Below the pieces are notes generated by a model. That model had not been told where the DNA came from. It saw nothing but the letters and a program-made list of their open reading frames with translations, and made no database searches. Shown piece after piece: positions 1 through 13,700 of a stretch of DNA of 64,000 nucleotides. The stretch is from contig NC_034421.1 of assembly GCF_002078875.1 (NCBI RefSeq), positions 10,284,872 to 10,348,871 of the forward strand, in the 5' to 3' direction. A program made the translations under genes and the position numbers. Every line of letters starts with the position of its first letter. The first letter of the stretch is position 1. This DNA is from Numida meleagris. Lineage: Eukaryota; Chordata; Aves; Galliformes; Numididae.

Positions 1-3000
1 TCAGCACGTGCTCTGTGCAGCGCTGCCGAGGGTGAGCGTGGAATGCACTGCCCTGCTTCATGTTTTAGGACACACATGCAGGATGGGTTTCAGGAAAACA
101 TCCAACTTCATGATGTAGCTACAGCTGGAAAAAGGTTTTGGAAGCACAAGCAGCTTGACTTCATACAGTTGGAGGAGTGCGTGAGCAGGGTATTCGGGCT
201 GGCTGAGAGAACTTGCAGCAGATTTTGCTTTTTCAACAAAGCAATTGAAAAGAGTTTTCATTCTTTTTGGCTGTTATTTTTCCAGAATGTGCCTGCCAGA
301 GTAATTGTCTGTGTGGAGGGAGATACGATCTGTTTTGCAAACAGAAGTATAATGAAGTTTTAATATCTGGCATTTCCACAGCAATACCCTAGAATCCCCA
401 TAAGATAAAATACGCAGTCAGGAAGAACAGCAGACATCTCCTGCATTGTCACCACAGAGTCTCTGGCTTCAGCGCCTTCGTGCGGTTCAAAAAAAAGGAA
501 TTGAGATGTCAGATTATAATTACCCACGATGGCAACACAGTGCTCATAACGAGAATGCGGTGCTCTTTGGACTTCAACCCAGTGCAGCACCTGCCTCTTC
601 CCCTCACCATTCCTCTGCTATTGGAGTTGCAGATAGAACACGACCCAGAAGAGCACAGAGGCGGCGCTCCCAGCAGTGCCACACCGGTGCCACCCTGCTC
701 CCCCTGAGCCCGTCTGAAGGCCCCGTGCCACAGCAAAGAGTGGGCTGGGCCCGTGCCAGCTCCGGTGCAGGAGGAGACGTGGTTATTTTTCGCTTTGACA
801 ACAGGAAGTCTGAGACGAGGCATTTCCCACTCTTGTTCCAGCACTACATGAACGGCCTTTAAGAAGTGCTGTGGAGAGGTAAACACAAAGGCTTTGCTCA
901 CAAAGGAATGGTTTTTAACAACGCTCCTGTCCTCTCCAACCTCAGCTCTGTAAACCTTGCTACGGAGCAGTTTGGAAAGAACACTGAAATGATTCAGACG
1001 TTGCCGGAGTTTTTCATAGGTCCTCTGCAGAGAGGTGATGTTCATTTGAAAGATCATCTTTAATTTGCATCGCATGGGAAGTGGGGGCAAAGAAAAGTTG
1101 AATGCCCTCATCGGAGCCATGCAGCATTCCAGTGAGAGAAGTGGCTTCTTGACCCTCACCCCAGACATGGCCCCAAGCCACATGCCAGGTGGGAATGTCT
1201 TCAGGATTGTCATACTGATCTCATCACTGCCATCTCACTCGCTGCTTTATATCTCTAATTATGTACTGACATAATTATCCTTCATTACGTAGAGTTCATG
1301 CTGTGCACACATAGACAGGAAAATAAAATATGCAGCGCAGCTGGGGCATGCTTTATTCTGTCCAGAGGTAAAATTTAGCCACCATCATCCGTTTTTAACT
1401 ATTGTTGTAATAGAAACCAACTGGGGCATTGGGTTTTGTTTTTTGTGATAGAACTGCCGTGATGTTGTGGTTTGCAGTTCATCCACAGATCTACAAATCA
1501 TTGTCTGCTCACTTCTATCATTTTCTCCAATATTAAAGCATCTTCCGAAACAGGTGCGATAAAACTTCTATAACGAAAGCTTTGCACTTGGTTCGAGGCT
1601 CTTCCCTATGTCATCTACCTGTATTCTCCTTTGTGGGGATATCAATAGACAAAATACACCATCCTAGGCAATCTAAGTATAAACTACTTCCTAAGTCATC
1701 AGATGGAAATCAGTCAGTTCTTAACTCAGTAAGAGATGAATAAGGTTAGGGATTCCTGGCCTGAAGACTGCCATGGACTGCTTCATCCATCAGTGGGATT
1801 TTGGATGGAGAGGAGACAGGAGAGGAGAAGAGAGGACAGGACAGGACAGGAGATGAACGCAGCGGTGCAGCAGTGTTCAGACAGGTCCACCTACCATAAC
1901 CGGCCCTGTCTCACCCGCACGATGTGGCAGTTGGAGCTGGCAGTACTCCAGGACCCTGGCGCAAGCTCAGTGCCCAGAGGCTCCCACACGGTGCTCCCAG
2001 TGCTGTTATCACCAGCACTTCTAACCGTACCCTTCCTGATAGACCACATGCAATTAGCTTTATTTATGGAAATGAGGAGTAGAGCCGTACCTTTGCTCTG
2101 AGGAGTCACTGCAGCAGCCTGGGGAAGCAGGTGGGGCTGCAGGCTGCGAGTGCCCTGCTGCACTTGGCTCCCAGCTCGCTGCCTCCTGCCCACAAACAGT
2201 TCCTGTGTCTGATGCCAGTGGCTTCTGCTGGCCTTCAGCCCCTCCAGATAACCAAGGCATTTGATGACAGGAGTTTATCTGTCCAAATCTGTAGAGGCCA
2301 GTGCGATAAATATAAGACTTTTTAGCATCTTGCTCCTTATTTAACATTTTCTCCTTTTGTCTTCCCTATTGGAGTGAACCTGATGAAGAAATGGTTCCTG
2401 GTGCAGTCTAAACCTCCTTTGTATGAGCTGAGGGTGTGAGCATGTATGTTTGATACTGCTCACAAAAGGAAATTCTCTGTTGCCAAGAGCTGACTTTCCC
2501 ATTTAATTCAGCCCTCCATCCTGCTGCCAAGGGAGTGAGTGTCAGATTCCTTTGGATTTTGTTGGATGAATGATTAGATCATGCTGGTTTGAAAACTTAC
2601 TTAAAAAAGGAGACAAGGCTATGTTCTCATTTGCTGGTATTGTTCTAAGCAAGTTGATACGTTCCACAAATAAAAATGTTCTTTGTTTTATGCATAACAG
2701 CAAAAGAGGTCGGGAGGCTGAAGTTCTCCAGAAAATCCCACAGGAATTTCAGTCCAGTACTGTGATCTGGCCCAAACACAGTGTTGCTGGTAGGAAAAAA
2801 AGATCTCCATTGTCTCCTAGCTGTTGATGTTTGACTGAAGTCTAATTTGAGACCTCCACTTTCATTCCCAGTGGTCACCTCTGGGCCACGTCTCAGCTTC
2901 CAGGGAGCTCACAGTCAGGAGGAACTCGCCTGCAGAACGTTCAGCTCTTAACGATGCAGACACCGGATCGGAACTTTGCTCATTCCTACTGCCTTAGAGA

Positions 3001-6000
3001 ACCCTCGTTCCTGTGACTGCTCACCCTCCCCATGAGCCACAGCAACAGATTGCGGCCCACTATCTGCTTGTAACCTGTGCAACCTCTGGAACCTGAGGAG
3101 TGCAATCGCGTCACTGTCGCAGTGTGTGTGCCAGGAGCGGGATGCTTCATGACCGATTCATATTTTGATAGTGCCATATTTTATGTGCTATAGATCAGGC
3201 TTTGGTGCCATCAGAAAAATTCTAGCTAAACATTTTTTTGTGGGAGGCAGAATAGGAGGCAAAGGGGAGCACTGTTTTCCCCTGTTTTGGTCAAAGGAAT
3301 GAAAACTATCCAAATATTCATTTCTCCACTAAGAGCCTTGCAACACTGAGCAATGTTAACACTGTCAAACAACAGTCCTGCTATTTGAGCATTGTATTTC
3401 AACGTCCTGTAACACTTAACCATAAGCTTCTTGGGACACAGAACTGCTACGTACATTTAGAGAGCAACATGGCTAAAACAAAGAGAGAGCAGTTGAAAGT
3501 TGAGCTCTTAGCTATGGACCATTCCCATCACCTCCCGCAAGCTCTTTAACCCTCATTTACTGCTGAGGTTTGCATCGTACTGTTTCACCAGAGCCTCTTC
3601 ATAAAGCAGAGCAGCACTTTTTTCTCTTCCCTCTGAAAAAATGTCTTAGGCTTTGGGCTTTAGGAATAGAGGCAGAAGGTGAACAAGATGTTGTCTAAGG
3701 ACCTCATATTTTGACACTATGCCAGAATTAATGGAGGCTTAAACCAAAATGAAAAGCAAACAGCCTTAGGCAACCCAAGGTGATGATGGTAGGGAGAAAT
3801 GTATGTTTTGGGAACTGCTAAATATTTCTGAGCTGCTGTCAAGCTACAAGCTTTGCTTTCCATTGACTTATGACACTGGGGTTTATTGCTCTTGGCATCA
3901 GGATGACACAGATTCTCCCAAGCATCTGATAACTAGGGAGAATCCATCTCTGTGCACATGACCTTGCATGCACTGCATACCTTACATATGTGGTCTTGCA
4001 AGCTGTGATACTATCCTTCCTGAATAACTGCAGTAGATCTCAAGATAGAAATAACAACCAAATGTTGCACAGAAACTTTGGCTACATCTACGTGCATTGC
4101 TTAGAAGTTTGTCACATTTATCATGTTAGGGAGTTGTCACGGTGATACTCTGGGCTTTACACCAAGCTCTAATTCTGGGTCTATTACATGTTCCTTTCGC
4201 CCAGGCAGCGCATCTCAGTTTGCCCTAATATCCATCACCTCACCTTGGGATCAACTGTGCGTTTCAAGTGCAGTGCATTTAGGGATGGTGACCACACGCC
4301 AATTATTTCACATGGCAGACCTCTTCTGGAGCAGCTTACTGCAACCACACATCAAGACAAGCTTTGATCTTCAAAGGCAAGTCAAAATCTTCAAAATCTG
4401 GCAAGAGAACCCCTTGGTGTAAGCTCACCCTCATTGCTCTATCTGGCCTCTGCAAGCCCCTCCCAGCAGTAGCTTAGAATGTCTCCTGACGGGGAACATC
4501 CACCAACACCTTCTCACTTCAGTATGTATCTTTAAAAATAACTATTCATTTAATATTGGTAGCAGAACAGAATCCTTTTTCCAAAGGAACAAGGTAACAC
4601 TTTTGAGAATCTAGTTCTTAGGCTTGGCATGTACCAGGAATACACATTTGCTCTGGCATTCCAAAGTTTCTGAGTGTGTTTTTCTCACATGAAGGGTTAT
4701 ATGTTAAGAAATATGCCCCCAGAATCCTTAATCATCCAAACTCAAGCTGTAGAATTGAGTGGCTTTTCCAATTTATGTTTTTCCACAAGCAGAAGCACTG
4801 ATGCCTGGATGTTTGCTGTTCACAAGGTTCTCACCTCCGCTCTGGCAAGAGTTCAAATAGTTACATTTATAGTTACTATGAAATTTCTTTTCATCTTTTA
4901 TTTGCTTCTCGCCTCTCCCTTTTCAACCCTTTAAAAAGTAAGGTCAGCATCATCACAGAGAATACCTTCCACACCGTTTTGTTGTCATCAAGTTCCTTAA
5001 GCTGTGGCCACCAAAAGCAGTTTGGACCTAGTCTGAACTTTGGTTCAGCCTCAGATCCATTTACTGGGCAGCCAGGAAGAGCGCATAAATTAGAAGTCAC
5101 ATTCATGAAAGAGGAAAGATCATTCTCCTTAAAATTCACACTGATGTTTTATTTTCAGGGACGATTTGAAAATTCCTCTTACAGGAGAGACCCAGAGCTT
5201 TTCCTAACAGTGAAGCAGTGAAATATAGTGTGATACAGATGCCAAGATATCTTAGGAAGTAGAATACTTGAGTCCTTCTGTTGTAATGGCTCCATCTTCT
5301 GGGATGCAATCAGTGAGCTTTCTAGGTACGTTATCACTGTGATGCCCCTAAATTCTCACTGCTACCTAAGTTTGGTAATAATGTCCAGGCAGAAGGCTTC
5401 TAGACTGCAGAGCCTGTTCTCCTGTGGGAACATATCAGTACTGCTGCTCCTGCACCAAGCCCCGATTTGTCAGCAAACCACTCTTCTTTTGAGAGCCTTA
5501 CATGCTGGAAAGCAGATTTAGCTTCATTATCGTCTCCTATGAAACAGGGTGATTCAGGCCAGGGAAGAAGTAGGTCATATTAGAGAGGCTAACAAGATTA
5601 TGACCAGTTCAGTAGGACACTCAGAAGGCCACAGATTTCTCCCATGCTGCAGCTGACAAACGCCCTGCAGCATATTTGAAAGTGCTGAATGTCCCTAATT
5701 CAAAGGCAAGACTTAAACGGTTGTTCCTTAGGTACACACCTGCTGTCACCTTGAATAATGAGAAGAACGGACAATCTCATAACGGGGTCCAGGGAGTCAA
5801 CAGAAAGACTGCACCAAATGATTCACATTTTACCCTTTCCACATCTCTTCATGCTTTACTTCTCCAAACCCCCAGTGTCTCCAGTGGGAGCTGTACGTGC
5901 GGGACGCAGGGCTGGGCACAGACCGCAGTCCCTACCCTAAATCTTCATCAGCTGTCATCACAGCTCCTCTCCACTGCCTCTAGAGGGAAGAGCAATCGTG

Positions 6001-9000
6001 AGTCTCTAGCAGGGAGGCAGGCTGAACACTGCTATTTCAGTCTCCTAAAAGCTTTAAAATTTCCTTAGCAACCCTGCACAAAAACTGCCCGTCATTGCAG
6101 CCAGCCGGCAGACCTGAGACTGGTGAGACAGCAGTTTAGCAGCGCTTTGCCAGATTCATCCCACTCCAAACATATTCATAGCAGTCTCATGGAAGTCCCA
6201 GGACTGCTTTGGCAGCAATTGTGCAGGATAAATAAAGCTCCCATTGTTGCAGATGACTCTGCTTTCAATTGCATGGGAATCCAGGGCAGCAGAGACTTCT
6301 GACTGATAAAGGTTAGCACATTTGTACTATTTTCTAGTAACACAGGGCTGGAACCAATGCACTAAATAGCACCTTTTTGGAATTTATTTCTGGGCTGTTA
6401 TCAGTATTTTTTAGGCAGCTAAGTCTCCATGATGATTTTTAATTTTTGTGTAACTGTGCTGCCATTTGAACAAGCATGAGTTAATATATTCTTAGCCACA
6501 GACACATCTGGATCTCCACATAAATAAGGAGGGAGTGTTTGCCTCAAAAATCTTTGGGGAGGAGGTCATTATATCATGGGAGCATATACATCACATCAAA
6601 TAGAAGAAACAGTGTTCTTTTTGTTCTAGGTTGTGATAGAAATTCTTTTTCTCGTTGAGGATGAACCACACAGGTTCATTCAAAGCAGCCCTGGTCATGA
6701 CCTCTGCAAGTATTCCTGAAAAATGTCAGAATTCCCCCAGCTATAAATATTTCTCCTATAGGAAATAAGTTAATACATCCTGATGCCTCTCCTTGTATGC
6801 TGCCCTAACATTACAATAGATTTATTTGTCCCTCCATCGATTCACTGAACTTAACTTACTGCTCCTGAATATACACCATGTACAGAATAGAGATATAACC
6901 TCTTCAAAGACAAAAAACAGTCCGTCTTTATTTACTTAACCATTTTCTTAAAGTTGTCTAGAAAGAGCATGCAACTTTCCTGAACCAGAAATTTCCCCAC
7001 AGTAGATAGCTGAATAATTAGTGGTGTTATTGAAAATTTAACTCCAGCAGTTTGGTCTGCCTATGCAGCATATGGGTTTTTTTGTTTTTTTTTTGAACTT
7101 AATCATGGCTCTGAAGGCAGTTTATATAAATTAGCCTCAGGATGGTAATATGATAGCAGCCGAGCTTGTTTATAACACAGACTTCTATATGGAGCAAAGT
7201 CTGAGTTTGAGGGTTTATGGCAGCAATGAAAGGCATGCCTCTGCCATGCCCTTTGATTGTTTGGCTGATCCAAACCAATGAACGCTGAAAAAAAGAAATC
7301 CGCAACCATTTTATCTTTAACTCACTGTGTTGCAGCCTGGAGAACTGGGGGGAAAGAAGTACATCATAAAGTTAAGGCGTTTGGTTTTATAGAAGTTTAA
7401 CCTCCTTCACGCGGGCCAAAATTAGTGTAAAAGCATACAGGAGTTTCTGTCTGCCAGCACAGTGACACAGCTCACGGGGGCATCCTGAAGGGACAGTCCC
7501 CAGCACTTTACATCAGCACCCAGCCACGCAACAGCTCATGCCTACTGCCGGAGAGCTCGGCCAGTTTGCTTTGAGAGAGGAGGCAAAAAGTGGCACCGGG
7601 GCTGCGAGCAAGTTGTTTGTGTTCCCACTCCTCTGCATGCCAGTCTTGATCTGCTGTGACGTGGGGAGGGAGCAACCATGAGGAGCAGGGAATGGACAGA
7701 GGCTGCTTCCCGGCTCTGTGCAGCATGGCAACCCAATGACAGATAAAACGGGCAAGAATCGTCTTAAAATACAGTTTGTTAGATCTAAGGAGGCTGAAAA
7801 ACGCAGAAATGTTGCTTATAAACAATGCTACATGAGCAGCAGAACTCATGAGGCTTGGTTTCATCATGTGCAGATTCTCTCGTGTTCGATGGTACAGTTG
7901 TGCCCTTCTTGCAGCCTTTGTCCTTGTGGAGACACTGTGGGTCCCTCTCCCATGCAGCACTATTCAAGCAATTGGAAAACAGAATCTCTGGGGCCCTGTG
8001 GCCAAGCGTGCCTGCACCTGGCAGCAGAGACACACTGCCTCGCTTCGGCAGGAGCTGGGTTGAAAGGTGGAGTTTGGGCTGGGCCATGACGTGTGGACAG
8101 GACTCGGGGACAGCTGGACAAGAAGGGCCCAGGGCTGGGCAGGGCCGAGGAGCACGCGTGGCTGTGCTGGATGAGCAGAGCCGCTCGGATGGGCAAATTG
8201 GGGCCAGCTGTGAGGTGGAGCTGATGTGCACTGCAGACCAAGGCTTTGGGAGAACTTGTCCCCGCAGCACTCTGGATTCACAGTTTGAGGGCTGATCTTG
8301 GTTCTCCTGTGAAAGGTGAGCACGCTCCTCCTGAGGGGAGGCAGAAGGGCAGGTGGGACATGGGCCGCCCTCCTCACAGCCAGCACCGTGCAGGGGCACA
8401 ACTCGGGCCTGCGCCAGGAGTGCTGTGTGTAGGGCAGCTCCACGCTGCCAAGAGCAGAGGGGCACGTGTGAGCTCTGCCATGGATGATCACAAGTAACAC
8501 TGCGTGTCCAAATTGGGACTCATCCAAACCCCTATAAAGCAGATGGAACGTTTCAAGTACCGCACGGCCCAGTCGTGCCTCCATCGGCCCGAGCACAACT
8601 CGCCCTTCTAAAGCTGTTAGCAAACAGATGATTAGCAAGTGTGCAAAATACGAGTGAGCAGGAGTCGCTCTGCAACGAGCGTCTCTGCATTTCATCGGCA
8701 CGCTCAGCGCTCGCCAGCGGTGCAGGCCGGGTTTATGGCCGCCATAAAGCTACGCAGAAGGTCACCTGACTGCTGGATTCCTGCAGACGCGCATGGGGCA
8801 TATTGTTTTCCACTTCATTGTGCTCCTCCAGGAACACAGTGTCACCTGAGATTTGCGAACGCATACAGTATGCTGCATAAACAGACTCCAGTAGGCTGCA
8901 CTGACATGCATGTATTGCCTTCATCACACTGCTCAGTTTCACAGCAGTTGAGGATTCACCTTCCAGAGCCTGCAGCATGTCAGCAGTGCTACTTTTATAA

Positions 9001-10160
9001 CGTTGCGATCAGATTATGCTGCATCTCCCTGGTATGGAGATCTGCACTCACCCATTTGCTGCCCCACGCTCTCCCTGCTGGACGAGCTGCTGTTGGTGGA
9101 GGAGCGGCTGTGTGCCCACATTTGGGACTTGCTCCTGAGAGCACTCTCTGTGGAAGACCAGGACATTAAGGTGATAGTCCCAAGGAGTCCTTTGGTTCCC
9201 TTTAGCAGTTTTCAGTATCTTCCCTTGTCCTCAGTTTTGTGCGTATATGTTTGGTGATCACAGCTTTCCTTCTCTCTCTCAACATCACTGACTGTAACAG
9301 AGCAGCTACACTGATGTATCGTCCTGTTTCGGATACAACAACATAAAATTTGAGGAACTGATTTTAAAAGCTTAAAGACAAATTAGAAATTAGAATTGTC
9401 ATTGTGGTGCTGACCTCTTTTATTAGAGAAGGGTACAGATCACACGACTCTTCTTTTTTTTTCTTACCTCCCTGCCACATCTCTCTGTTCTCAAAGTAGC
9501 TGGCATTTCTTCCTGCGCATCAGCAATGTTCTAAGAGAGTGATAACCCTGGCAGCAAACTATGTTGGGAGTGCTAGTCTGAATTTACATATTTTGAACTC
9601 CAGATGCAGGGCAGAACCATTTTACCTTTCTGACACAAGATTCTTCTGGAACAAAGTGAGATTACCTGCAGGCTGCTTTTATCCTTTTGTGTTTCTTTCA
9701 CCTACTTGCCTTTTTTTTTTCTGCTTCCCAGATTAAAACATTAAAGCTATCCTGTCCTTCAAGGAAAAATTCAAATTTCTCTAAAGAAAAGCCAGAGTTA
9801 CTTGACACGCCTAATTTCTTGGGAACCATTCCTGCAGGACATCTGCAATAGTTAAACATCTTTGTTTCTAGCATAAAGATGAAAGAATTGTCCCAAGCAG
9901 CAGAGCCAACACCAGGCTGCTGACTGCAAAACATCACGGAGATGAGTTCTGCTTGTAACATCCTCATTCAAGTGTCTTTTGCATAGTAAAAGCATTTTGC
10001 AACACATACGGGCTGCCAGGAGTTTTTTCATGTCATTGTTTAATGTAAGAAATGCCATACGTGAGCATCTAGTAAACTGCAGAGTTCTTTAAATGCCACC
10101 AAATGTGCTTTTTTGAAAAAGAATCACTGCATCTGCTAATTCAAAACAAGATGACAGATC
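1..10160. other. Intergenic DNA, no supportable gene
   Basis: I see no exon chain, RNA gene or recognisable transposon in this stretch. Composition alternates between AT-rich unique sequence (about 1,260-1,740, 3,200-4,120, 6,300-7,130) and GC-richer patches (about 560-780, 7,500-8,500). The open frames present on both strands lack recognisable domains. Small items seen are a purine-rich tract at 1,803-1,856, an E-box palindrome AGCACGTGCT at 3-12, and a T-rich run near 7,078-7,095. The distance to the USP7 promoter fits the long gene-poor interval known upstream of USP7 in mammals. That comparison is from memory, not from alignment. Confidence 0.6.
1803..1856. repeat. Purine-rich low-complexity tract with GGACA repeats
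   Basis: The + strand is almost entirely G and A over this stretch. It includes three tandem GGACA units at 1,834-1,848. It is a simple low-complexity sequence, likely length-variable, with no sign of coding function. Confidence 0.7.
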
Positions 10161-10726
10161 TACGAAGGCTGCTCCAAAAGTATTGCCTAATATTTTATGG
10201 TGTTGGCACACAATGTCACAGGCAGATGTTGGTGGGATGGCAGCAGAGGTTGAACCTTCCCACCAACATCCTGTCACATGTTGTTGCTGTGTGACAGATG
10301 GCAGCAGAGGGGCACTCTGACAGAATGGTGTCTGACCTGGAAGTGTGGATGAAGCAAAGGTGTGCCACTGAATTCCTCCATGCGGAAAAAATGGCACCCA
10401 CTGGCATCCATCAACACTTGCTGAACATTTATGGAGACCAAAGAGCGGATGTGAGCACAGTGAGGGGGAGTGGTGTGATTCAGCAGTGGCAATAGTGGTG
10501 TGAACAATGAGCCACGTTCTGGACGGCCATGCACAGCTGTCACACCACAAAATGAAGAGCATCTCAATCAGCTCATCCACATGAATCAGCTAGTGGCGGT
10601 GTCTATGCTGGATAACAGTGTTTTGTAGCTGAAAATTTGCTCTATCAATCAGTGTTATTGTGCTCTTCGTATATGTTGTAGTTTCCATGGAAAAAAATAG
10701 AAGGCATTATTTTTGGAGTGACCTGA
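10161..10726 (+). mobile_element. Internally deleted mariner copy 1 (Galluhop-like)
   Basis: The left end reads TACGAAGGCTGCTCC and continues into AAAAGTATTGCC. The right end carries the inverted counterpart, ending in GGCATTATTTTTGGAG. These are the terminal inverted repeats shared with the copies at 17,116 and 30,289. The left TA is present; the right TA has decayed. Inside, about 10,298-10,560, the + strand still reads as the N-terminal DNA-binding part of a mariner transposase: a helix-turn-helix region with EFLHAEKMAP, then a GIHQHLLNIYGD-like segment, then a broken proline/arginine linker. The catalytic part is absent, so the copy is non-autonomous. The name Galluhop is from memory of the chicken repeat family. 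It lies about 13 kb upstream of the USP7 promoter. Confidence 0.8.
10298..10495 (+). pseudogene. Mariner transposase N-terminal remnant (copy 1)
   Basis: This open stretch inside mariner copy 1 encodes a relic of the transposase helix-turn-helix DNA-binding domain. The matching block in the copy at 30,289 is broken by frameshifts and stops, and the block in the copy at 17,116 lies on the opposite strand. The frame here breaks after the GVIQQWQ segment. The DDD catalytic domain is missing. It cannot make a working transposase; it is listed only because it fixes the family and orientation of the element. Confidence 0.7.
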
Positions 10727-13700
10727 TGGAAAGGTGTAGTCTACGATCTTCCTGCTCTAATAGCAGGTCTTCTTCTGTCTCCCTCTGTTTCACTGAGATG
10801 AGCCTAGTTAATATAATTTCTATGTTAATTTTTCTGTACGCAAACTTTCAATTAGTACAATATGTGTGTAATTGGTTGTTGTGTTAGTTAATCATGTGGC
10901 TAAATAATCTCTCCATAAATAAAGCAGGAAGACTCTTACACTATCAATCAAGGAATACATGAATATAAAATTTTCTACAGAAAGATTTTTTAAAAGTCTT
11001 AATTCTCAAGAAAAGAGGGCACACTTTGTAAGCCTTGCTGCTGCTGAGCTGGCCATCTCCTTCTTGCCTTTGGTCCAGGCTGGTGTTTCCACAGTCATCC
11101 TTGATTCTGCTGTAGAAGCATTCGCTCCGCATTACGAAACACGGAATTCATTATTTCGTTGATCAATCTGTTTTACGTTCTGTCTTTGGGAAATTGAAAG
11201 AGGTGGATTCAAAAATAACAGGGAAAGAATGAGGAAGCTCCTCCAGGCAGGGACCGGCACGGTGCTGATGGAGCCAGCAGAACAGGAAGAACAACAAAAT
11301 GAGGGCCAATAGGCCTTTCTCATTCATGCACGTTATTGCTATTTGTCTTCCTTGAGGTCTCGTATACCCAGGAACTCCCTAATCTGCCCTTGCTCCCTTC
11401 AGTTTCTTGACATAATGTTTTCTGGTGGGAATTTCCAAACTGCTCTTGAAGAATTAACCTTCAAAAAGTTCTGGCTTCCCGGTGATTAACATGGTGTGAT
11501 AATCTGTTTGCAAAAGCAGTGATTTTATTTCCAGAGTAAAGGGAAAGAAAAGGTAATGAACCCAGGAGAAAGAAGAGAGGGTGAGTGTGGGAGCAGAAGC
11601 TCTGCACGAGGAGCATGTGTCTGCGTGTCTGTGTGACAGCAGTTCCCTTGCAGCACTTCAGGCTGCTCCAGCTATCGGCAGAAAACTATGAGCTAGTAAC
11701 TTGTCCTGCAAAGTGACTTACAGTACACGTGAAACGACTGTGCTTCTCTTCAGGGCTGTGCCCTGTCACAGGATCTGGTTCCCTGCATGAGTTTCCCCAC
11801 TCCCAGGAACCCCCATCTGTGCTGTTTTATCCCTCCCCTCCAGGGCTTCCACCTACACCTGGAAAATCCCTTCCCCTCTGGCAATGGGTATGCGGCACTC
11901 CCTCTCCCACCTCCTCCCACCAGCACACCCAGCTGGAGCTCCCTCCATTCAGCCACTGATTCCCAAAGTCACTGGCTCTTTCCACATTGTTGCAACCCCT
12001 TAAAAACCAACTGGGTCTCTCCACCTGCAGTTCTCCACGTGTTCCTCTGCTGTCCTTCTGCTGTATGTATCAAATAAAGCCTTTACTTCTACATCTCTTC
12101 TGCCGTGGTAGAAGATAATATAGGATGTCCCACAAATTTCTAGATAGCCAATCCTCAAGCTTTTGCTTGGCAGCGCTCAAAAATAGCCTGTCCATATGTC
12201 CAAGCACTCCCCAGCCAACTCCCAAAAACCCAGCTCTGGGGTGTAAGATCATGCTATTCCAAATCAGACCAGCACTCTGCCTTTAGCATCCCTCACACAG
12301 CCCAGCACCTCTCCATCACTTCCATTGTCTGATGCTTAATGAAGCTCCAACACACTGGGACTGTAGATTAAATTCAGCACTGCCTCCAGCCGATGGCCTT
12401 ACTCCTTCCCAAGGCAGAGACATCCAATCATCTGGAGAACTAGGTCCTACGCTGCCACTAAATGAGTCTGGGCTGATCTTAGAGCTGCAGCAGCCGAAGG
12501 GCTAATTCACAACTGCATGAGCTGTCCTTACTTTGAGGGCAGTGACATCCGGCAAGAGGATGGGAATGGTGACTAACACGAGTGACATCTTCAGGCATAC
12601 TGACCCTTGCAATGTAGTATTTCTGAGACTCTGATGTTGCTGACCCAAAGGGATATCCCATACAATTGTTCAGAAACATAGGAAATGAGAACATTGGACT
12701 GGAAAAAGTTTCCTGCTTCCTTGAAACTAGTGCCTAGCTACTGCATTGAGAAATAAGTCACAGGCTGGAAGAACCCTCAGCATGCTGAAACATCAAGTCA
12801 CCTTCATGATTAAATAACACTCCCTTTATTACAAATTGTTTTCAGCTCTCAAATTATAGTCCACAGAGAGGAAGACATCAATTGCATTATGTTTGCAGGT
12901 CTGCAAATGTGTATGTGTAAATTTATGCATTGAAAAGGTGTGCTTGAGCCTTAGGGCTTCACGACTCATTCTCTGTGAGCTGCAGCTGTGCTGGGTACAG
13001 CACTTACTGCCATCCTCCAGTTCCAAGAGTCTGTGTAACCACCACTTCTGTCTGTCCAACCTGCTAAGGCAGGGCTCTTCCTACTATTTAAAGCCCTTTA
13101 AGGACAGGCTTCGACCTTTTTTTCCTTGAGAGATAAGTCCATGATTTAATAAGTAGCCCCAGTAAAACATTTTTCACATACTGTCCCTAAAGGTTTTGAA
13201 AAGTTTGCTGTCTTCCATACATTTACCCAAACTCTCAGAACAAAGGCATTTTTTTTTCTTTTGCTTGTGTAAATACTCAAGATTTCATAGAACAATCCAT
13301 TTCTGCATTGCTGTATGCATGGTTCTGCCTTGTTGACTTCTTCTCTGGTTTTGGTAAAGCCTTAGTGCTGCGAATACCTAATGGGTTCTTATGCTGTATT
13401 AGCAATGTATCAAAAATAATTGACTGCTTAATGTACAAATCCCTAACAAAGTTACTGACCTGTAATTTTCCTGTTTGCAGAGAATATTCAGATTCTCATC
13501 TCAGTGAAGACTCTCAGTCCTATTTCTTGAGTACTCTTGACTACTCAGATAGATACAACTCTTTCAAGCCTTGAGAGGTTTGGGTCTGTATAGGGCTGGC
13601 TCGGTACCAGTGCCAAGCACAAACTAGTGGTATCCACAGCAGGATCAGCTGCTCCATGCAGCTCCCAATTTGAGCAGAGTTAGTGTTTTACCAGTGAGAT

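Noticed and set aside
1586..1605. tRNA B-box-like word (GGTTCGAGGCT)
   Set aside because: No matching A box, acceptor stem or anticodon arm could be placed around it.
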